Shown here one piece after another: positions 53,738 through 64,000 of a stretch of 64,000 nucleotides of DNA (the first letter of the stretch is position 1; the number at the start of each line of letters is the position of its first letter). Both the position numbers and the translations under genes were made by a program. The stretch spans positions 49,798,311-49,862,310 of the forward strand of contig OX328106.1 of assembly GCA_946811185.2 (NCBI GenBank). Direction: 5' to 3'. This DNA comes from Hippopus hippopus (taxonomy: Eukaryota > Mollusca > Bivalvia > Cardiida > Cardiidae). The notes beneath the pieces are model-generated. The model searched no databases. It saw only the letters and a list, made by a program, of their open reading frames with translations, and was not told the origin of the DNA.

Positions 53738-53779
53738 ACATCTTTTATTTTTATTTCTTGTTTACTTTTATAATTACAC

Positions 53780-54690
53780 AGTTAACTTTTTACCAGACAA
53801 CAAAATTTGAGACAAGTCTGAAATGACAGAAATTGTAGACAATAACTTAAAACCAGATCAACAAGAACAAAATTAACTAGGCCACTTGTCTATTAAAACA
53901 TAATTGGAATGAAAGAAAATGCTGACATTATTTCCTTTTTCCTTCAAGTTTTAAAAAACATTCTACAAAAAGGTCATTTAAACCTGAGATTGTTTGGTTA
54001 AGGGCTAAAACAGGGCCAATGCTTAATCCTTTACCACACAATCCCAAGTTTTAATGAACCATACAGAGAAGGCTTTTGAAAACATTGTGGGAAAAGAAGA
54101 GAATGCTGGTAACCAGTGTTTTCTCCTTTTCCAACAATGTAATCTACCATTTTACAGACTACTGGTAATCTCATAATTCAAGCCAGATTTGATTTGTCAT
54201 CTGCAAGTGCTCTCAATTCAGGCATGTGTAAAATATCTTTGTTTGGTAAAGGGTTAAAGAACTGAGTTCATATGTCAATGAGTTCCAATTCTTGTTTAAC
54301 CCTTTACCAAACAATCCCTGGTTTTTACGACCCTGAGATAGATATTGTGGGAAGAGGAGGAAATGCTGGTAACCAGCATTTTCTCCTTTTCCCACAATGT
54401 TGTCTACCCTGCTTTAAACAAATTTCGTTTTTTGATTTACGTTTATTTTGTCGTCTGCAAGTGCTTTCAATTTGGACTAGTCTAAAATTTTGTCGTTTGG
54501 TAAAGAGTTCACTCTTTACCAAACAACAAAATTTTATACTTGTCCAAATTCAAAGCTTTTGCAGATGACAAATTAAATGTTGCTCAATTGATGTAATCTT
54601 AGCAACAATTCATTTGTCTTCTTTAAGTGCTTTGTATTTGGCCTAGTTCAAAATTTTGTCGTCTGGTAAAGAGTTAATAAGCATTGGCCC
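53780..54690. repeat. Five family A copies or fragments
   Basis: About 53,780-54,008 (decayed), 54,025-54,257, 54,297-54,510 (left stem arm shortened), 54,507-54,595 and a right arm at 54,600-54,677. Confidence 0.76.
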
Positions 54691-54834
54691 CGAGTAGTTC
54701 AATGTGAGAGAAAATCAGAAATTAGATCAAATTATCATCATGGATCATGGAATTATCACTGTGGATCATGGAAATATCAATCAAAATTTCTCTATGTATC
54801 TAATGGATAGGTAGAGGATTATTTTATTGGTGTT

Positions 54835-55415
54835 ATATCTTTACCAAACGGCAAAATTTTGGACTAGTCCAAATTCAAAGCATTTGCAGACGACAAAATA
54901 AATGTGAATCAAAAATTGAAATTTGATTTGAGAAGGGTAGAAAACCTTGTCGGAAAAGGAGAAAATGCTGGTTACCATCCCACAATGTTTTCAAGAGCTT
55001 TCTATCTCAGGGTCGTTAAAAGTCGGGATTGTGTGGTAAAGGGTTATATTGTTTTCAAATTATCTTAGTCATATCATAGTGACCAGTGCACCTGTACATG
55101 AGTTCCTGAGGGTTCCACTTGGGAAAAGGAGCAATTTGCTCATTTACTTGTACAAAACTTTTTTTTTTTTTTAATTTCTGAATAGCTATTTTTTACTTGT
55201 ATCATTAACCATTTTCAAATGACAAAATTTTTAACTTGTCTAAATTGAAGGAATTTGCAGACAACAATATCATTAGAATCTCAAATGATTGTTTTTGTCT
55301 TTGGAAGGATAGAAAACATTGTGGGAAATCAGCATTTCCACCTCCCACAATTTTTTCAAAACCCTAATTCCTGAGGGTAATTAAAACTCAGGATTGTTTT
55401 GTAAACAGTTGAACT
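54835..55415. repeat. Two family A copies
   Basis: About 54,835-55,047 with the right stem arm mostly missing, and 55,205-55,415 with the stem reduced to a few bases. Confidence 0.74.
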
Positions 55416-55489
55416 GATCTGCTATCTTTCTTTTTTATCCATGATTTATCAAGCTTAGTATGTAAAATTGCATTAAAACCATTATATCT

Positions 55490-55696
55490 CTTTCACTACT
55501 GAATGAATAAATTGTATTTTCTCAAAGGCTAAAAATACATTTCCTCTGCAAGATCAAGAGACAGTTTGGTCATAACCTAGAATGTAGTTGTGGACAGTGC
55601 AGGTCAGAGATAAGACTGCACAGAATGTGCAGTCTGATCTTGATCTACACTGTCTACAAAAGCTTGTGGTGTTGCGTTTGGTATGAAAAGAGTTAA
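55490..55696. mobile_element. Family B element
   Basis: CTCTTTCACTACTGAATGAA at the left and TGAAAAGAGTTAA at the right. Core GTGCAGGTCAGAGATAAGAC facing GTGCAGTCTGATCTTGATCT. Close to the copy at 45,390. Confidence 0.8.
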
Positions 55697-55867
55697 TGAT
55701 GTACATTTCAAAACATAACAAGCCTACTAGAGGACCAAGTATTATCAACTCTAATTTTCAGCATTTTTTTTTCTATGAACTGTTGTTTTGCTATATTTGT
55801 AGCTGTAAAATTTTGCCGAGATTTGAACTTTGCAGAGAGCTTGTGTAAAAGCTTTACTACATGTTCC

Positions 55868-56571
55868 TTTAACTCTTTACCACATGACAAAATCTTAGAC
55901 TTGTCCAAACTGAAAGCATTTGCAGATGACAATTTAAATGTGGCCCAAATGATATAATTTTACTTTGATAGGGCAGAAAACATTGTGGAAAAATGAAAAA
56001 AAAATGCTTGTTTTATCCATTTTATCCTCTTCCCCCCCTCCTTTTTTTTTTTTAAAAAGCTTCTTTCTCAGGATTTTGTGGTAAAGGGTTAATACAATAC
56101 AAAACAAACTGTGGTGAATTTTAGATAAAAGTGCTTTGTGATGCCTCTTTTATGTGAAAGCATTGTGACAAAAGGAAAAATTGCTCGTCTTTTATGTTGC
56201 GTGTATATACAACCGTGTGTGTATAGGGTAAATTTAATATAGGAAAAAATATACTAAATGTCATGATGAACAGTAAATCTGCAATACCATGCTTGAAATT
56301 TCTACATTTATCATCTGTACTTTGTAACCAGACAGTAGTTAAGTCTTAACTCTCTATCATATGACAAAGTTTCAAATTTGTCAAAATTGAAAGGATTTGC
56401 TGACTACAAATCAAATGTTGCTCAAATAATGAATTTGTCTCTGAGAGAGGAGAAAACATTGTGGGAAAAGGAGAAAATGCTGGTAACCAGCATTTTCTCC
56501 TTTTCCCACAATGTTTTCAATAACTTTCTCTCCCAGGATTGTTAAAACTAGGGATTGCGTGGTAAAGGGTT
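55868..56571. repeat. Two family A elements
   Basis: 55,868-56,091 (hairpin broken by poly-A and poly-C/T runs) and 56,348-56,571 (near-perfect hairpin 56,450-56,520, end GCGTGGTAAAGGGTTAA). Confidence 0.82.
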
Positions 56572-56662
56572 AAATGCAGTGAGTTCTTTCATAGCCTTGA
56601 TTCATTCTCTGCTGCTTGGTAACACAACTGAAACCTCGCTTTCTGTAGTTTCAGTATTTCTA

Positions 56663-57690
56663 AGCTCAACTGAGCACCAAGTGCTCTATATAGGCTTTTG
56701 TGATTGTGCTTTGTCCAGTATCTTGTGTGTTATGTCTATCATGCATCACCGACTTGTATGCACTCAAGAGGCCTCATTTTCGCCCATTGTTGACTATTGA
56801 TTATAGTATCTCAGACATATTTTAAATTTGGGTCAAATGGGCTCAAAAGTAGGCCAAAAGTAAAATCTCAAAAAAGCCTGTTATGCACTGTAGAGGTAAA
56901 CATATTTTCATTCAAATGTTTATGGTACTTTTTTCCAAATCTTTGCATGAATAAAGGCTCAGACATGTTAAATATGGGTCTAGAATAGCCCTGTATGCAC
57001 TGTGGAGGCTATGTTTTGAGTCAGATTTTTATGAAACTTAGTCAGAATTCTTGTCATGATGCCATCTAGAAAATTTTAGAAATGGGTAAACTTGGGTTAA
57101 ATTGTAGATCACTAGGCTACAACCTAGGACAAACTGAGTGTACCTCGAAAATTACGTAACTTTGTTAGAATATTTGCCATGATATTATCTCAGATGAGAT
57201 TAAAAATTTGTGTACCTGTATAAAAAGTAGGTCGCTTCTCATGATATTATCTCAGATGAGATTAAATATTTGTTTACTTGTGTAAAAAGTAGGTCACTTG
57301 GTTTGGTCAATGGAAAATGTGTATGGTCAAGGGGTCACAATTTCTATGCAATGTTCGTGAAACATTGATCATTTGTCTTGATAACGATTTGCACAAATTT
57401 GAGAATGGGTCTTCTTTTGTCCAAAAATAGGTCACCAGGTCAAATTTCAGGAAACTTTGTTTGTAGTGTAGAGGTCTCATCTCCTGCTCAAAGATAAAGA
57501 ATACTTTATCTGGTTGTTTTTCTTGTTAATGCCTACATGTAAGTTAATTTTGAATATGAGTCCTCTTGAGTATATAATTTTGTCATATTGGAAAGGGTTA
57601 AAGGTATAAAATTCCGGCTCTGGTGAGAATGGCTCTGGTGAGAATGGCTCTGGTGAGCATTCTCGGGCTATGATGACCCTATTGTCGCAT
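56663..57690 (+). mobile_element. Old satellite-cored element
   Basis: Decayed terminus GCTCAACTGAGCACCAAGTG, leader TTTTGTGATTGTGCTTTGTC, six diverged monomers, then CTCTGGTGAG repeated three times and CGGGCTATGATGACCC at the 3' stem. Same family as 43,576-45,055 but much older. Confidence 0.75.
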
Positions 57691-58505
57691 CATGGTTCAA
57701 ATACAGTATCCTGCAGACTTATCCTTCAGCAGCTGTACTGTAGAATGATGAAATCTTGAAACAATCTATATTTTCACCAAGAAAAGTGATATCATTGCTG
57801 CTATGGACTGGTATCAATGGTTATTGTTTTGTTCTGAGGTTATTTTTTTCAGAGATTTGTTTTTTTATGTTTTTTGCTTTTCTAAATGTGCTGGGAAGAT
57901 TTATTATTAGCTAGTGTAATACAACATGCAAAACTGCTACACGCATATGCATGCATACAAAGTTACATGCATTGATGTGAAAATGTACATGTATTAACCA
58001 TGTTCAGGTACATACTCGGTATTTTGTCCCTGTATTCAGCTGTTTTTGAAAACACATAAGGGAAAGGAGAAATTGCTTGTCAAAAGCAATAGCTATTTTT
58101 CTCATAATGTTTTACTTACTATTAAAGAATGTTATTTCAGTCAGTCTAAAAATAGCACATACATCAATGGGGTAAAAAAGGTTGACATCTATTTATGCAA
58201 GTCCCTTAGGTGTATATAGTTTCTTGTTGCTTATTTATTAATTTGTTTCAATGCCTAACACATTTAAAAGTTGTCTTCATCTGATTAAATCCTTTATGTA
58301 CAAAGTCTGATTGTTACAAATAAGAAAATTTCTGAAAAATATATTCTGTATTAAAATTTTAATTTTTTTAACTGTAGTTCTCTTACTCTGTTTATACAAA
58401 AAGATTTTACCACAAGTTGTGATTTAATACGGTATTCACAAAAAGATTTATCATTACATAAGAATTTTGCATATTAAAAAACTTGTTACGTGATAAATTT
58501 TTGGT
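57691..58505. other. No gene seen
   Basis: AT-rich. A family A hairpin remnant lies at about 58,045-58,105. Confidence 0.5.
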
Positions 58506-58509
58506 ACTT

Positions 58510-58872
58510 AACAATGGGGGATTTGTCCTTTAACTTGTAGAAAACATTGTTGGAAAATGACAAAATGCTGTTTTCTAGCATTTGCCCTTTATACACACGG
58601 TTTTCAAAAGCATCCTCCAATTAGGGGTTTTGTTGGTGAAGGGTTAACCCTTTACCAAACAACAAAATTTTAGACAGGTCCAAATTGAAAGCACTTGCAG
58701 ACGACAAAATAAACGTAACTCAAAAATTGAAATATGTTTCCAGCAGGGAAGAAAACATTGTGGGAAAAGGAGAAAATGCTGGTTACCAGCATTTTCTCCT
58801 TTTCCCACAATGTTTTCAAAAGGCTTCTATCTCAGGGTCGTAAAAATCAGGGATTGTTTGGTAAAGGGTTAA
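58510..58872. repeat. Two family A elements
   Basis: A decayed copy to 58,647, then 58,644-58,872 with TTAA at both ends and a near-perfect hairpin at 58,752-58,818. Confidence 0.84.
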
Positions 58873-58969
58873 GTGATTTTTCTGCCAAAATTGCTGAAAC
58901 TATTGACACTTTAAATATGCCAGTGATTACAGTGCTTTGATTTCTAGGATTTTCCACTACCAAACAAAT

Positions 58970-59260
58970 AAATCAGACTTTTAATACTTACAAATAAAAG
59001 TCACCTGCAAGACAAAGAGGCTTTTTACTCATAATTTAGAATAAAGTAGAGGCCAGTGTTGATCAGACTGCACATTCTGTGCTATCTGATCTTGATTGCC
59101 ACTGTTCACATACGCTTCTTGTGTTGTCTATAGTGTTGAAAGAATTAAAATATATCAGACAAGCTCGACACAACCTTGATAAACTATCAACCAAGATGTT
59201 ATTTGCTTTTGTTCTAAGGAAGGGGTCCTGTGTGGCACATTGGTAAAGTGTAGGATTCAT
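58970..59260. repeat. Family B core and tRNA-like SINE fragment
   Basis: Family B core at 59,055-59,105. At 59,224-59,260, GTGTGGCACATTGGTAAAGT resembles a tRNA A-box region but breaks off before a B box. Confidence 0.6.
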
Positions 59261-60284
59261 AACGAAATAGATACACTGAATAACGAAAACAAACAAGATT
59301 TTTTTATGTTTTATGTTTACGAAATATCTTATAGAATATTAAAAAAATATTACACGGGCTATGTGCTGTCTGATCTTCATCTATTTCCGTCATTTTCGAG
59401 CAGTTTCAACCCTTAGAGCACCAGGCACCACCATGATAACTACTATAGTCAATATACGTCACGACCCATACGTCATGTTTCAAGGGTTTTGTAGATCAGG
59501 ACCATACCGTACAGCACGTACAGTCTGATCATAACAGCTTCGACACACAATACAGTAAATGCTAAATTTTACAGGTCTCATAAGGTAGATGTTTCGTGTA
59601 ACAAAAATCCATTCGGCTAAAGTGTCGACGAAGGGAAGAAAAAGGGTTATCTTTCCGCAAGTATTCTATAAATAGCTGACGTAGACGCCTCTTGTGTAGG
59701 GAGGTAACCAGTCTATACCTTGATCAAAAGTTAACCGCCGTTTTATCCTTTACAGATTAAAATTTGGACGAAAAACTTCTGCATAAAATCTGATTATCAT
59801 ATTCTAAGATGCTCTCTATATCATAATCATCATTATTTTGTTTTGTAAAAAAGTATACAAATGCGAAAACCATTGAGAGGTGGGAAAGCTTGTGATAAAC
59901 GGAAAGCATAACAACTTCGTTTGGGAAAATAGAAGGAATCCTATGTTTGAAAACTTAGGGGGACTATCCAATTAAAGGATGTTTATATTTCTGTATTTTT
60001 TATTGTTATTTGGGAATGAACTATATATTGCAAGAAAACCAGGCTTGAATCTCATGTAGGTCTCTTTGAATATTTAAGAAAGAGTCATGTGAAGTAATTC
60101 CGTCACAACAACACAACATTATTAGAAATTTTACAAAAATAATGACCAATCGAATAATTACTGATCATCTACATGGTAAATAGTTTAGGTACATTCCTAC
60201 AATAATTTGTTTTGCACTGATAGAAGTGACTTTATCGTTAGTATATTAGCCCTGCCTTTCCCCCTCCCCTCCCCCCCCCCACAC
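59261..60284. other. No gene supported
   Basis: Unique sequence with a pyrimidine-rich run CCCCCTCCCCTCCCCCCCCC at 60,259-60,280. A family B-like palindrome lies near 59,490-59,535. Confidence 0.5.
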
Positions 60285-60490
60285 CCTTAACAAAATGATA
60301 AAAATCTTAGACTTGCCAAAATTCAAAGCATTTGCAGATGATGAATTGAATACAACTTTAAATACAACTCAAAGAAAGGAATTTATCCGTGAAAGAGTAG
60401 AAAACATAGTAGGAAAAGGAGAAAATGCTGGTTACCAACATTTTCTTTTTTTCCCACTATGTATTCAAAAGCCTTCTTCTGTATTGTTAT
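60285..60490. repeat. Family A copy, right end replaced
   Basis: CCTTAACAAAATGATAAAAA, hairpin 60,400-60,468 with mismatches. The usual GGTAAAGAGTTAA end is not present. Confidence 0.72.
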
Positions 60491-60714
60491 AGCCGAGGAA
60501 TTTTGGAAGGGTATGCTGGAATCAGAGACAGTATCCATCATTCAATTGTCGTTTCTTGGTGTAATTCTGAGGAATTTCCTAAACTTCAAAGGAACCGATT
60601 TTCTGACTGGCTACACCAAATTGTTTACCCAATCAGAAGTTGTGTTGCCTTCTGAATCATCAATAAGGCTAAAAATGTTTCGAGTGATTCATGAATACAG
60701 GCCCAAGAAATACA

Positions 60715-61235
60715 TACAGAATATTATACTGTAGCAGGGATCTTATACGATCCCTGACTGTAGTGACTTTCTTGGTGCATGTCCTTGATTTGAGACGCGT
60801 GAGAAAATTTGATATTGCGCAAGGCCGAAGGTCCAGCAAGATGTCAAAATTTTCTTGTGTGGCGAGAAGCAAATACAAGCGCCAGGAAAGTTACTACGGC
60901 ATAATATTCCTTTTATTATATACCTAAACCTTTTAACGAAAAAAATATTGCAATTGTTGACATTTTATTCGAAAACGGTAACCAAATAATGGTGTAGTAG
61001 CCTGTAGCTTCGTTTTTCTGAATGGCGCATAAATTCTACAGCGTAAAATTATGACCAATCAAATTGCAAATGGAGACATACATATTCCGCTCGTGAGTAA
61101 CGTCATCATACCATAACTGGAACTGTATTTCACCGGGTGTAGATACACAGATTTTTTTCTGTCCTGTGTGATATTTTTATCCGCGTGCGAGGCATGTATT
61201 TTCTTCGGAAAACTTTCAGGTATATAATAAATGAT
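60715..61235. mobile_element. Family C element, long form
   Basis: GTGACTTTCTTGGTGCATGT facing CGCCAGGAAAGTTACTACGG, then the long tail shared with 11,220-11,520. A small local palindrome CAGGGATC...GATCCCTG at 60,736-60,756 interrupts the left arm. Confidence 0.8.
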
Positions 61236-61754
61236 AACATCTGTCCATAAGATGGTATTTGGTGCTTTTGTCCCCTCCTACAGTTTTCAACAACTTGGCT
61301 GAAGTTTTCAGGCTAACATATTCCATTGTCTGCGCATGTCATATTCTTCGTAGATTCAACATGTCTGCTATGACACATCACCCACCTCATATAAAGGGGA
61401 AAAGTAGGGCTTATACCGAAGCTATTACCCAAACATGTTTGGGCTGTTTTACTAAACGACTGGTCAATAGGTTACATGCTAGCTGATCATAGCTGCACAA
61501 GGTAGCATTTTATTGAGTAAATGTTTATTTTGAAATTCAAAGTAACGGGTGTTGTTTTGAATAGTAGTCCGGTTCCGTACCCAGAATTCCCAAATCAGAT
61601 AGAAGTGTATTTGAATGCCATTTAGCGGAAGATAATGCAACATACTCACTATTGATTAGTTCATTATGACAAGAGTTATGGCCCTTTTCTGGTCTTTCTC
61701 GATACATTGACAAGACAACCAGTTTGGGTGGTATTCATCCCCCTGCAAGACTTC
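61236..61754. other. No gene supported
   Basis: One plus-strand open stretch (61,284-61,486) follows an acceptor-like CCTCCTACAG but matches no family I know. Confidence 0.4.
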
Positions 61755-62880
61755 TCATCTTAACCATTTACTAAATAATCCCAAGTTGTAACAACCTTGA
61801 GGATGAAGGCTTCTGAAAACATTGTGGGGAAAAAGGAGAAAATACTTGTAACAAGCATTTTCTCCTTTTCCATCAGTTTTTCAGCCTTTTTTTCAGACAA
61901 GGTGCATGATTTGAGCCACATTGGGTTTGTTGTATGGAAATGCCTTTAACATGGACAAGTTTAATATTTGTTATCTGGTAAACTGTTGATACTGGGATAA
62001 TTCATTGTCTTTCTCTCCATTTCACCTACTCACTGCTAGCATTCAGACTTGTAATCATTTGCTTGTGAGTTTGAATTCGTGATTGGCCAAGAACTGACGA
62101 GAGTTGTTGCAAAAATTCACTCCTTTTCCTCCACTAGAAATTGATGGAAAGTAGCCAGATTGGATGATCTGTACAGAAAGGCAAAGAGAAAAATGCCAGC
62201 TATTCTCCTTTTTAGACAATGTTTTCTATCCTTTTAGAGACAAACATTTGCATCACCTTCGTCTTCTGCACATACTTTCAATTTGAAGAGTTCAAAAATG
62301 AGGTCATCTGCTTCAGAGTCAACAGTTGGTTTAGTTTTGCAGCCAACAGAGAAGTAATTTCCATACTATCTGGATAATATACTATCAATCCGTGTATATC
62401 TTTTTTTTTTAAACCTTGACCACAAAGTACCTAATTTTAACAATCCTGACATAAAAAGCTGTTGAAAACATTTTTGGGAAAAGGAGAAAATGCTGGAAAC
62501 CAGCATTTTCTCCTTTTCCCAAAAATGTTTTCGACTTTTTCAAATACAATTCTCACCATTTGTGCCATATCTCGTTTGTCACCTGCAAATGCTTAGGATT
62601 TGGACAAATCCAAACTTTTTTGTCGTTTGGTAAAGAGTTGAGAAAAAAGTCTGTTGTTCTTCTTGAATAATTAACTATTTTCCTGACTACAAAAAGACTT
62701 CATTGGCAGACAACAAATAAAATGTGGCCTTTCTGATGGAATCCATCACCAATAAGGTAGGATACTATGTGGGAAAAGGAGAATATGCTGATTATCAACA
62801 TTTTCTTCTTTTCACTTATGTTTTCAAAAGCCTATTTCCTCAGGGTCATAAAAATACATGTTTGTTTTGTGAAAGGTTAA
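61755..62880. repeat. Four family A copies
   Basis: About 61,758-61,990, 62,140-62,330 (decayed), 62,410-62,640 (stem with AAAACATTTTTGGG variant repeated on both arms) and 62,660-62,880. Confidence 0.77.
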
Positions 62881-63059
62881 TAGCTCCCTGGAGCCAATAG
62901 ATTGATTGATTGTATTGGAGTTTAAGGTCGTTTTAACAGCTTAGGTCATATCACGGTGGTCACTGCACCTGCGCATGTGTCTCCTTGCTTTTTCACACCA
63001 GTACTGAAAAAGATTTTCTTTCCAAGTCTCTGAAGTTACTTTTCTTACATGCATTAGAG

Positions 63060-63160
63060 GCGAGAGGTGAAAAATCACTGCAAAGAAAGTGTCTCACAAC
63101 AACTACATCACGAGTCGGGCACTCTGACCACTGAGCTACCCGGCCTGGCCCTAGAGCAAA
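63060..63160 (-). repeat. tRNA-derived SINE head
   Basis: On the minus strand GGCCGGGTAGCTCAGTGGTC gives a good A box, followed by AGAGTGCCCGACTCGTGATG. The B box is unclear, so it is not called a tRNA gene. Confidence 0.7.
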
Positions 63161-63441
63161 TAGAGCAGGCTTGTACAATGATCATCTATATTCCGAGTCA
63201 GTCAGATAATTCAATATCTCTGCTTTCTGTCTGATCTTGCTCTACACTATCCACAAACATGCCAAGGGGGGCCCATTGCCTTCATGATCAAAAAAAAGAA
63301 AGACTTGAAAAAATAATACTCATGATATAATCTTTAATTGAATAAACATAAAAGAATTAGATGGCTTATAAACTGTTGTTGTGTACAAGTATCGCTTTTG
63401 AAGGATTAACATTACCTCTCCCATGCTTTCTTTTTTATTTT

Positions 63442-63990
63442 AACCCTTTACCAAACATTGCCAAATTTTAATGACCCCGAGATGATTTTCAAATACAATT
63501 GGGGAAAAGGAGAAAATGCTGGTCACTAGGAATTTACACCAAGTTTTCTACTTTTTCGAAGTCTTCCCACAATCACTGAGCCACATTTAATTTGTCCTCT
63601 GCAAATGCTTCCAATTCAAGCAAGTCTAAAACTTGTGGTAAGTCTGGTAAAGAGTTAAGTATTGATCTCAAGATAAAAACACAGAAGCTTGATGAATTTA
63701 AGATTGATAGCTTAAGTTGAAAAAAACATTTTTGAAAAAGTGAGAATGCTCATGAGCAGCACGCTATTGATCATTATAAAAAAAAATAAGTGTTTTCGAG
63801 TCACTTGCTGCTGACACCCAAAATTTATACAGGTCTGTTCTAGGGAACAGCATAGAGTATTAGAGTGTTTCCCAGAGTATGATGGTTTCTGAAACAATAT
63901 CATTGAAACTCTTAATAAATTGACAGGTATTTTCAGTTAATAAAAAAGTATTGCTGTTTTGTGAAGGGTATGTCAGAAAATAAACGCTGA
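63442..63990. repeat. Family A copy and remnants
   Basis: 63,442-63,655 starts TTAACCCTTTACCAAACATT and ends TCTGGTAAAGAGTTAA; the right stem arm is lost. Further decayed sequence continues towards the right edge. Confidence 0.7.
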
Positions 63991-64000
63991 TACAATAATA

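Noticed and set aside
63060..63160. tRNA gene
   Set aside because: Good A box, but no convincing B box or closed acceptor stem; better read as a SINE head.
5700..63700. CRISPR array suggested by many evenly similar palindromes
   Set aside because: Spacing is irregular, copies are full TTAA elements with distinct arms, and the genome is animal.

Overview
The window looks like nuclear DNA of a marine bivalve mollusc, probably a heterodont or venerid-type clam; the genus cannot be decided from sequence alone. The reasons are intron-rich genes with short exons, a molluscan-style gene of tandem Cu-only superoxide dismutase (SOD) repeats, satellite-cored mobile elements of the kind common in bivalves, and an extreme load of short non-autonomous DNA transposons. 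Only two protein-coding loci can be supported. Almost all remaining sequence is repeats or featureless AT-rich intron and intergenic DNA.

Layout. 1-3,687: two satellite-bearing elements, on the minus strand. 3,715-4,466: relic of a mariner transposase. 9,145-26,219 (minus): fourteen exons of ANAPC4, a subunit of the anaphase-promoting complex; both gene ends are missing. 27,427-46,440: a large inverted duplication with a left arm of about 5.4 kb, a spacer of about 6.4 kb and a right arm of about 7.2 kb. Each arm carries a divergently transcribed copy of the same Cu-only SOD-repeat (CSRP) gene. The right copy continues through six further exons to a stop at 53,737. Beyond 53.7 kb I see repeats and no recognisable gene.

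The two CSRP copies are damaged differently. The right one has an in-frame TAA at 42,159-42,161 in an otherwise open 2,042-nt exon. The left one is open there but lacks the next exon through a 1.7-kb deletion and is cut off before the rest of the gene. They differ at roughly nine residues in about 680, a level that fits either a young duplication or two misjoined haplotypes.

The repeats have clear internal order. Family A is a TTAA-flanked element of about 225 bp with a near-perfect hairpin of about 66 nt at its centre; I count about 80 copies or fragments by eye. Family B is a TTAA-flanked element of about 215 bp with a different central palindrome. Neighbouring A and B copies often share one TTAA. 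Several later insertions sit inside A copies, including one with a clean TA duplication. A 145-bp satellite monomer appears at four places inside elements with conserved ends, once in a nine-monomer higher-order pattern.

The two genes have no evident functional link. ANAPC4 belongs to the cell-cycle ubiquitin ligase; the CSRP product is probably a secreted or surface copper protein. Their adjacency may result from the inverted duplication, since the ANAPC4 5' exons should lie where the left CSRP copy now sits.
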